From Cuniculiplasma divulgatum (GTDB lineage Archaea > Thermoplasmatota > Thermoplasmata > Thermoplasmatales > Thermoplasmataceae), in contig CP133595.1 of assembly GCA_031200235.1 (NCBI GenBank), positions 62,001 to 126,000 of the forward strand: a DNA stretch of 64,000 nt, in the 5' to 3' direction. How positions within the stretch are numbered: position 1 is the stretch's first letter; every line of letters begins with the position of its first letter. The notes below the pieces were generated by a model that was not told the DNA's origin, did not search any database, and saw only the letters and a list, made by a program, of their open reading frames with translations. Positions 59,201-64,000 of the stretch are shown here, piece by piece. The translations under genes were made by a program, and so were the position numbers.

Positions 59201-62200
59201 TTCAGGCGAATGCCACACAGACCTCCAAGATCTTCTACAACGGAGTGAGCAATTACGCCTCCAATCCACTCCTCCAGGTCTACACATACGATATCTATGA
59301 TTCCTTCTCCTCCAATTATATCACCATCCTGGCAAATCCGAACTGGACCTTCGTATCAGATTCCGGCTATGCGCTCCCCTATGATGCGGCCAGCAGCGAG
59401 CTCACATTCTTCAACGTATCGGGTGCAGGCCAGCTTCAGGCTCAATTTCTGCAGCCTTCACAGGAGATAGGGCAGCCCTCCTTTGTTTCCCTCTCCGGAT
59501 CACTGGACGGAAATTCCGTTTCCCTGTACTCTGGCTTTTCCTTCCAGGTATCATACACGCCCTTTGATTCCACCGCAGTGGAATATGCCAACTCCTCATC
59601 TCCGGAGTTCCAGCTGCCATTCGGGTCCACTGCTTCCATCAGCATCCTGGACCAGTGGGGCCAGATCGTGGGATCCTATTCAGGCCTCGTAATTGACCAG
59701 TCAACCATAGCCCTCACCATACCCATGAGCGTTTCCCTGGTGTATCCGCAATTTGAGAACATGTATCCGTCAGGCGTGAACATCACGGCGGATGGCCATA
59801 CCGTATTCATCGGCGCATACCTTTCCTTCTATATCGCCAATGACACATCATTCATCTGGACAGTCAGCACCTATGATTCATCAGTGGGCCATGACGTTAA
59901 CCTGTCAGGGACCAACACTACAAACGGCCCGTCATATACCCTGATAATAAGGGGCCCTCAGGCCATAGCATCTGAAATCATATATGTGGATTCATACGCA
60001 GGATCACAGACAGGCCCTCTGCAGTCAGCACCCCCTGACAATGTGTCCCTGGCGGTGAACGGCGTCCCGGAGACCATAGGGGATACTTTCTACGGTTACG
60101 TGGGAGAGCGGCTGGATGTGCAGGTCTATGATGTCACCGGCCAGCTCCTGTACTCAGGCACCGCATACATGAACAGCACAGGCAACTCCTTCACGGCAAA
60201 GATCTCTGATCCCTCCTATACGCTGTCGCTGAAAAATGATGAGCAGGCGAAACCAGGTACGGCAGCTGCCACTGAGATCATCAATGTCACCTCTCTGTCA
60301 ACAGGCCAGAGCTACATCTTCCCCAACACCATTGGAACAGAGGCATCCCTCTATCTTGCTGCTGGTAACTACACTGTATATGCACATGATAATCTCACGG
60401 CGAAACTCAACATCACCCTCTCCTCTGATCAGTCATACGTGATGTTCGGGCAGGAGCTCCTCACATCCCAGCAGTTCGACAACCTGACATCGCAGATCTA
60501 CAATGACACGTCCCATTTCGTCATCATCCCCTATTCCGTGTCGGTCAATATTCCCGTCAATGCCACAGAGAATTTCCTCTTCTCCCTTGAGACTGCATCC
60601 GGGGCCCAGTTCACGTCATCCCAGATCTCCTCATTGATATCCAATACAACGGTCAGGATCGGGAATTCTTCCGTTCCCGTCACGCTCATAAATGACTATC
60701 CCTACCTGGAGGCCTCATTCCGATCCCCATCCCTTTCAGGATCCTATACGCTCTTCATCCAGGGATATCTCTTCTCGGGATCCTCCGTAATCTCAGGAGA
60801 ATACTCACTGCAGTTCTCAGCCGAAACATCACCGGTGACATCCAGCGGAATGCATCTCTATATCGACGGATCAGGGGCCCAGTATGAAATGCAGTCCTAC
60901 ACATATGACTTCATACTCACCTACGACAATGGATCCTCACTGTCCAGGAATGCAACCCTTTCAGCTCTCTCCAATATGACAGCATATGTTTCAGGCCCCC
61001 ATGGAATTGTGCAGCATCTCTCCCCGTACTATGAGGACCCCGGGGTGCTCGCTGCAGCTTTTGACGTGAACCAGACAGGCAACAACTTCTCCATATTCGC
61101 CTCCACGCATCTCGATGATCCCACCCTGATTGATGCCTCCTATTCCCTGCCGTTCTCGGTGCTCATCCCGGCCAATTCCATCATCACGGTTCCGGAGGAC
61201 ACCCCGTCCCAGGTGTTGGCCAATACGACGACATCCTATGTCCTTGCCATGGAGTACCCCAACGGAACCAGGATAACAGGAACAGCCCTGTCAACAGTGG
61301 CAGCATCCCTGTCCGCATCCCTCAGGAATTCCGCATCCTACTCCGTGTCGATCCAGTCCTCCGCCTCATATGTGTATGTGAACTTCACCATTCCCCTGGC
61401 AGGATCCTACACACTCACCCTGACGGGATCTCCTGCCATTTCCGGCATTGTCTATCAGCTCGTCTATTCCTCTCAGATAACAGTATCACCACCACAGTCA
61501 GTCAGCCATGGGATCTCAGTGCAGATCACGGTGCCCGGGACAATCCAGGTGAGAAATGTGACAGATGCCACCATATCTTTCCTGGTATCCTCCGGATCCT
61601 CTGTTTTCGTTCCTGATCAGGGCCAGACAATATCCATAATGGCCAACACCTCCGTTTACATCATGGACGGATCCTCACAGTATTCCAGGGTGAGCTCAGT
61701 GTATCAGTCACCGGGGACCCTGTATGTCATCCTGAACATCTCCTCCCCCGGGTCCTATTACATCCTTGTGGATGTCCACAATACAACAGTCTCATCAGCG
61801 AATGTCTCTGCTGTCGCCAGGTCACAGGCCTTCGTGGCATCCACAAGCAATCCCGCAAACCCCACCACAGGATGGGACCAGTTCCGCAACATTGTGACAG
61901 GCCTTTATGCCCAGATACTCTACCTTGTCCTTGCAATAGGCACCGCCATTTTCTACGTATACCGTGCACTGAGGCGCAAGCAGCTCAAGCTCGACGATGA
62001 GGAGAACACATCAGGCCTGTTCATGGAGGCAATGACCATGTTCGCCATTCCGATCTTCAATTTATTCAAGAAGCCGGTGCCTCCGGAGCTGCAGCAGATA
62101 TATGATGCAATTCCGGCAAGGAGGAGGAACAAAATATACGCCATGATAACAAGCAGGCGGAGGGCCCTGATGCCAAAACCCCTCATGATAGGAAGGAAGA

Positions 62201-62220
62201 AAAATGAAAAGAAGCAGTAG
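56278..62220 (+). CDS. Giant (1980-residue) secreted surface protein, C-terminal membrane anchor
   Basis: The largest gene in the window. ATG 56278 overlaps the previous stop and begins a signal peptide (RRFITVLIALLFFSSVFGM). Residues ~30-1865 are extracellular, rich in Ser, Thr, Tyr, Asn and N-glycosylation sequons, with beta-sandwich patterns. Residues ~660-960 resemble a DUF2341-like lectin-type domain (SWIESG-like YAWEQSINSSALQVWVKNYY, DNGRYVFYGYGNF). Four ~110-residue Ig-like modules follow at ~1414-1860. A single membrane helix (LYAQILYLVLAIGTAIFYVY) near 1876-1898 leads to a basic cytoplasmic tail of ~80 residues ending RKKNEKKQ. The gene is a mosaic of AT-rich and GC-richer blocks. 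It could be a spike, adhesin or S-layer-like receptor. Confidence 0.8.
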   Translation: MNRRFITVLIALLFFSSVFGMISYIPSHTAPDSTGHVVSDLSPLGVTGGTSISVAYWTNGAVSNSGTTTVNLPVNENSSANGYSYSAGAVGQSTPWSFSSGTATLDITTSSFYFYSGSTITFNVVFPAMVDSSGNYVAGTLGATLGTSTGTVVGTFSHDYDYAGTSDAYVEASMSFGITFYFAGSLTLDMTLTSPSIDTANSLQEGSTHTLSSASTQMVSSEPSEGATPFAVGWTYGSATSSFIIPQYESSYDLVTENSANSPLTVAYNSNSQTVPYTFTGSLTQNSITFTPQSDPPSGATGEAAPSWSVQYYLGSQYQVSSASVTQTASPSYNYTQVSGTTNQANASFSFSGTTPSTAVFIPYESSQNSLKTDSTSITFTPTFTVSNPYYTYAQNQLVPSLSGASSGSFTPSSGTASPSFTGDSATYTSSASPSWTVSLNLYGNVAPSVTAPTLAFQGSGSEVSATFTISQPDFSGELQDAVINWGGRATSSYDNLVPGTYTFYYNYTGTYQGSFSQTYSPYVVVTNVPSPDTNDLSGLITTGPSASYTFGFSLQATPYASVLQRGQYIWLNVTGSNVVPTAASIVVNGQPSQPVPLYSQTGSTYSYRFTSPLFGIQVITAIWTIDPSGLTDTATYEYATALVPPYLGTYVSALYSNTATHSYQITLSGVPSGTGFYQQLLTINDPSSYGINTAGSNVQFTAQNGSLLYAWEQSINSSALQVWVKNYYGNSVIDMQVLPSFENLLSASGYLGNSNPSTDNGRYVFYGYGNFNNTLYQQGWTYDNIQGQYGLNISRTNVVFNGTIPDNILVVYGWYLSNAAAEYYGIYSDPNVAYYVQAYGTSDSYTIPSGYGQAIIEIGGYPVQSSYGSLTSGAFNGYNSTFGFTGMNAYEWGYFDYSNGYKMYASSTGFNYNDNAVPLITNTTPLQHNSTMDRFVIGSNFDSESGRVADLKYVILIETPPSMPTFTIGTGSIFQANATQTSKIFYNGVSNYASNPLLQVYTYDIYDSFSSNYITILANPNWTFVSDSGYALPYDAASSELTFFNVSGAGQLQAQFLQPSQEIGQPSFVSLSGSLDGNSVSLYSGFSFQVSYTPFDSTAVEYANSSSPEFQLPFGSTASISILDQWGQIVGSYSGLVIDQSTIALTIPMSVSLVYPQFENMYPSGVNITADGHTVFIGAYLSFYIANDTSFIWTVSTYDSSVGHDVNLSGTNTTNGPSYTLIIRGPQAIASEIIYVDSYAGSQTGPLQSAPPDNVSLAVNGVPETIGDTFYGYVGERLDVQVYDVTGQLLYSGTAYMNSTGNSFTAKISDPSYTLSLKNDEQAKPGTAAATEIINVTSLSTGQSYIFPNTIGTEASLYLAAGNYTVYAHDNLTAKLNITLSSDQSYVMFGQELLTSQQFDNLTSQIYNDTSHFVIIPYSVSVNIPVNATENFLFSLETASGAQFTSSQISSLISNTTVRIGNSSVPVTLINDYPYLEASFRSPSLSGSYTLFIQGYLFSGSSVISGEYSLQFSAETSPVTSSGMHLYIDGSGAQYEMQSYTYDFILTYDNGSSLSRNATLSALSNMTAYVSGPHGIVQHLSPYYEDPGVLAAAFDVNQTGNNFSIFASTHLDDPTLIDASYSLPFSVLIPANSIITVPEDTPSQVLANTTTSYVLAMEYPNGTRITGTALSTVAASLSASLRNSASYSVSIQSSASYVYVNFTIPLAGSYTLTLTGSPAISGIVYQLVYSSQITVSPPQSVSHGISVQITVPGTIQVRNVTDATISFLVSSGSSVFVPDQGQTISIMANTSVYIMDGSSQYSRVSSVYQSPGTLYVILNISSPGSYYILVDVHNTTVSSANVSAVARSQAFVASTSNPANPTTGWDQFRNIVTGLYAQILYLVLAIGTAIFYVYRALRRKQLKLDDEENTSGLFMEAMTMFAIPIFNLFKKPVPPELQQIYDAIPARRRNKIYAMITSRRRALMPKPLMIGRKKNEKKQ
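58255..59160 (+). other. AT-rich inserted module inside the giant surface-protein gene
   Basis: Between about 58255 and 59160 the coding sequence shifts from C/G-ending codons (TCC, CAG, GGC, ATC) to A/T-ending ones (ATA, AAT, TAT, TTA, AGT) and back, sharply at both sides and without breaking the frame. The encoded segment is the DUF2341-like domain. It looks like a domain acquired by recombination. Confidence 0.65.
60517..61850 (+). repeat. Four tandem Ig-like modules (protein repeats)
   Basis: By eye, units at about 60517-60840, 60841-61170, 61171-61497 and 61498-61850 share the pattern I/V-x-V/I-P, later N-x-T, a VYIxxG/SASVxxG-type strand, then a GSYTL-like closing strand (SGSYTLFIQG, AGSYTLTLTG, PGSYYILVDV). 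DNA identity is low, so these are old repeats. They form the stalk next to the membrane anchor. Confidence 0.5.
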
Positions 62221-62782
62221 CATAGGAATAGCCATCGTACTGATTGCCATGATGCCGTTTCTCGCAGCCGGCATATCAACCGCATCCCCGGGGGGACTGC
62301 CGGCAGGAATGAGTGCCCAGATAATGGGGTATTATGCACCCTATGATCTGTATGTGACGGCCCCCTCAGGCCAGAGCTCCCCCATGATTGCACCGTTCCA
62401 GCTGAACCTGACCAGCGTTGGCACCACCTCTGTCACCGTCAATGCCTCCGGTGCCGTGATATATGCCGGGACATTCACCAATCATACAGTCATCTATGAT
62501 AACACCACATATGCAGGCAATGTGAATCTCACAGTGACAATGGTATCGTCCCAGGGTACGGCCGTGATAACATGGAAGCTGGACTTCATGTCCCCTGTCA
62601 CATACATTTCCTACGTTAAGGCCAAGGTGCCGGTCTCCGTGGGTGTGCCCTATTATATGCTGGGCACATTCGGGGTGCTGGGTGTTTTCCTGACCATCAT
62701 ATTCATGCGGATCTGGACCCCGGGAATGAGGTACCGTGTAAAGAGCAAGTGGATCTCTGCAGGAGGTGTCCGCCATGTCTGA
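62204..62782 (+). CDS. Secreted/membrane protein, small surface partner
   Basis: A 192-residue protein with signal peptide (SIGIAIVLIAMMPFLAAGIS), a ~110-residue Thr/Val/Ser-rich extracellular beta domain with sequons, and a C-terminal helix (YYMLGTFGVLGVFLTIIFMRI) plus a short basic tail. It overlaps the giant gene by 17 nt and, having the same topology, may form a complex with it. Confidence 0.7.
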   Translation: MKRSSSIGIAIVLIAMMPFLAAGISTASPGGLPAGMSAQIMGYYAPYDLYVTAPSGQSSPMIAPFQLNLTSVGTTSVTVNASGAVIYAGTFTNHTVIYDNTTYAGNVNLTVTMVSSQGTAVITWKLDFMSPVTYISYVKAKVPVSVGVPYYMLGTFGVLGVFLTIIFMRIWTPGMRYRVKSKWISAGGVRHV

Positions 62783-63986
62783 CGGCTATGCGGAAGGCCC
62801 TGAACAGGACAGTCCGATACCGGGAAAGAGGCAGCCGTTCCGGAAGCTCTTCCGGAGGGGCGGAAAAACATACGTGGAGCCTGATGCGAGCCTCATCCAG
62901 ACCACCGTTGTGGAGAAGGGGGGATGGATGCGTGATTTCAGGAAATTCATCGAACGAAACCAGATACATTACATCGTATTCTTCACCCTGGTCCTCATCC
63001 TGACCTATGTGGCAGCCAGCCGGTATTATCCCGGATATACAGAGGTCATAACGGGCATAGTGGCCACGTCCATAATAGTGAGTGCAGCTGCATCATATTC
63101 CCAGGCAGTAGCTGATGACCGCCATCACCGGGAATGGATCCATGGTGCACAGTTTGAGTTCGACGAAATCGACCTGGGCCAGGAGATGGACAATCTGAAC
63201 CTGAGCAGGAAGGTGCTCCAGGTCCGCATGACCAGGGTTTTCCTCTACGAGATCAGAGATTACATGAGGACAGAGGAAAGCGCCCTGAGGATCCAGCTGG
63301 AGAATGACCATGTGTTCGATGGCCTCACCAAGATCCATGAGGTAACAAGCGTTGACGACACCGGGAGGATCTTCATAGGCGACAGGGACGGCATCCCCTC
63401 GGGAGTTGTGCTGCAGATGGGCATGCCGTCCGCAGACTACGTGGCGGAAAGAATAAAGAAGGCCCGGAAGGACATCGAGAAGAACGGCAACTCATATGAT
63501 GACATTCAGGGATTCATACGCCTACACACAGCATGGGGAAAGGTATGGGACAAGATGATGAAATACCAGAAGGAGAAGCACCTTCACATCATAGATGTGG
63601 ACGGATCCCCGGAATGGGCAAAAAAGTATTTCCTTGCCCTTGAGAAGGCATCCCTCCCATACTGGAGTGACCGCCCGGAGAAGGGGGAGGTTGGCATGTC
63701 CTTCTTCCACTCTATGCCGCCTGAGGCCCGGCTCCCCATCATGCTGCGCCTGAAGCGTGACTATGATGAGATCAAGCATGAGAAGGTGCAGATGGCCATA
63801 CAGAGGCAGTCCGACCTCCTTGACAACCGTGTTTTCGCCATTCTGGAGGTCCTGAAGATGCTGGGCATAATGGACGAGGAGATCGAGAAGATCCTGGCAC
63901 AGAAGAAGATCTCCCTCACGTCTGTGGAGGACAGGGAGATCATGCTGAAAATAGAGGAGGCGAAGAAAGCTGCCGGAGAACAGTGA
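62775..63986 (+). CDS. Membrane-anchored cytoplasmic protein of the envelope block
   Basis: A 403-residue protein. ATG 62775 is preceded by a strong AGGAGGTG site 6 nt upstream, inside the previous gene. A basic cytoplasmic N-terminus (PGKRQPFRKLFRRGGKTY) leads to two membrane helices (IHYIVFFTLVLILTYVAAS; YTEVITGIVATSIIVSAAASY), then ~290 cytoplasmic residues, acidic and helical, with likely coiled coils near the C-terminus (ILEVLKMLGIMDEEIEKIL). No Walker motifs, so not an ATPase. It could connect the surface proteins to an inner partner encoded beyond the window. Confidence 0.7.
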   Translation: MSDGYAEGPEQDSPIPGKRQPFRKLFRRGGKTYVEPDASLIQTTVVEKGGWMRDFRKFIERNQIHYIVFFTLVLILTYVAASRYYPGYTEVITGIVATSIIVSAAASYSQAVADDRHHREWIHGAQFEFDEIDLGQEMDNLNLSRKVLQVRMTRVFLYEIRDYMRTEESALRIQLENDHVFDGLTKIHEVTSVDDTGRIFIGDRDGIPSGVVLQMGMPSADYVAERIKKARKDIEKNGNSYDDIQGFIRLHTAWGKVWDKMMKYQKEKHLHIIDVDGSPEWAKKYFLALEKASLPYWSDRPEKGEVGMSFFHSMPPEARLPIMLRLKRDYDEIKHEKVQMAIQRQSDLLDNRVFAILEVLKMLGIMDEEIEKILAQKKISLTSVEDREIMLKIEEAKKAAGEQ

Positions 63987-64000
63987 CCACAAAGAAGAAG
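63987..64000. other. Window edge
   Basis: The last 14 bases follow the stop of the preceding gene; the element continues past the window. Confidence 0.6.

Noticed and set aside
62775-63986. Secretion or packaging ATPase in the envelope block
   Set aside because: No Walker A or B motif; the protein is membrane-anchored with helical cytoplasmic part.

Overview
The window looks like chromosome of a Thermoplasmatales-type archaeon (Thermoplasma/Ferroplasma/Cuniculiplasma relatives). The reasons are an archaeal-type PheS with N-terminal winged-helix region, fused ADP-forming acyl-CoA synthetase, two bacterio-opsin-activator-like (HTH_10) regulators, a tRNA without encoded CCA, and many genes whose start codon lies 23-30 nt after a TATA-like box, as expected for leaderless archaeal transcripts. 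No lineage marker such as rRNA is present, so the assignment is an inference.

Region by region. 1-10.8 kb is a molybdenum-cofactor island: a formate-dehydrogenase-like operon on the minus strand (fdhA, DUF1641, fdhD) and the cofactor pathway (moaE, mobA, moaC, moaB, two moeA, mobB), split by an IS630-type insertion at 4.04-5.15 kb. 11-17 kb carries housekeeping and regulatory genes (cyclophilin, HxlR, pheS, GNAT, HTH_10 regulator with a palindromic operator, DHA2 exporter). 17.2-20.1 kb is a NitT/TauT-like ABC importer whose usual C-terminal AAA-associated domain is a separate gene. 20.2-25.1 kb is a four-gene cluster (LeuC-like, LeuD-like, DRE-TIM synthase-like, class III CoA transferase) followed by a regulator, probably a branched or C5 dicarboxylic acid pathway. 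25.4-29.2 kb is an MFS carrier divergent from lutAB-like genes. 29.4-32.4 kb is an SPFH/zinc-ribbon membrane-stress-like operon. 32.7-46.5 kb holds acyl-CoA synthetase, tRNA-Arg, aldo-keto reductase, two MscS channels, a TDT-family carrier, rhodanese, a well-bounded 1001-bp IS5-type element with 9-bp target duplication, and an amino-acid/peptide module (APC permease, M20 peptidase, amidohydrolase).

From about 46.7 kb to the right edge the window changes character. A dense, almost entirely plus-strand array of mostly unrecognised genes, nearly all linked by ATGA-type overlaps, begins with seven copies of a 14-bp iteron and an HTH protein that probably binds them (a plasmid-like replication module). 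It continues through small zinc-binding and nuclease-like proteins (DUF6884-like, ASCH-like, DUF5131, PD-(D/E)XK-like), and ends in a block of envelope proteins: signal-peptide and membrane proteins, very small two-helix membrane proteins, and a 1980-residue surface protein with one C-terminal membrane anchor whose gene is a visible compositional mosaic. The right end lies outside the window and no integrase, packaging or secretion ATPase is visible. I read this as an integrated plasmid or virus-like element with a cell-surface or virion-like apparatus; it is the best candidate for an undescribed system here.

The main oddities besides this are two genes (mobB and the ABC ATPase) with intact P-loops but no ATG/GTG/TTG start, the unusual LeuCD/DRE-TIM/CoA-transferase neighbourhood, and an in-frame TGA between two similar membrane modules in the element.
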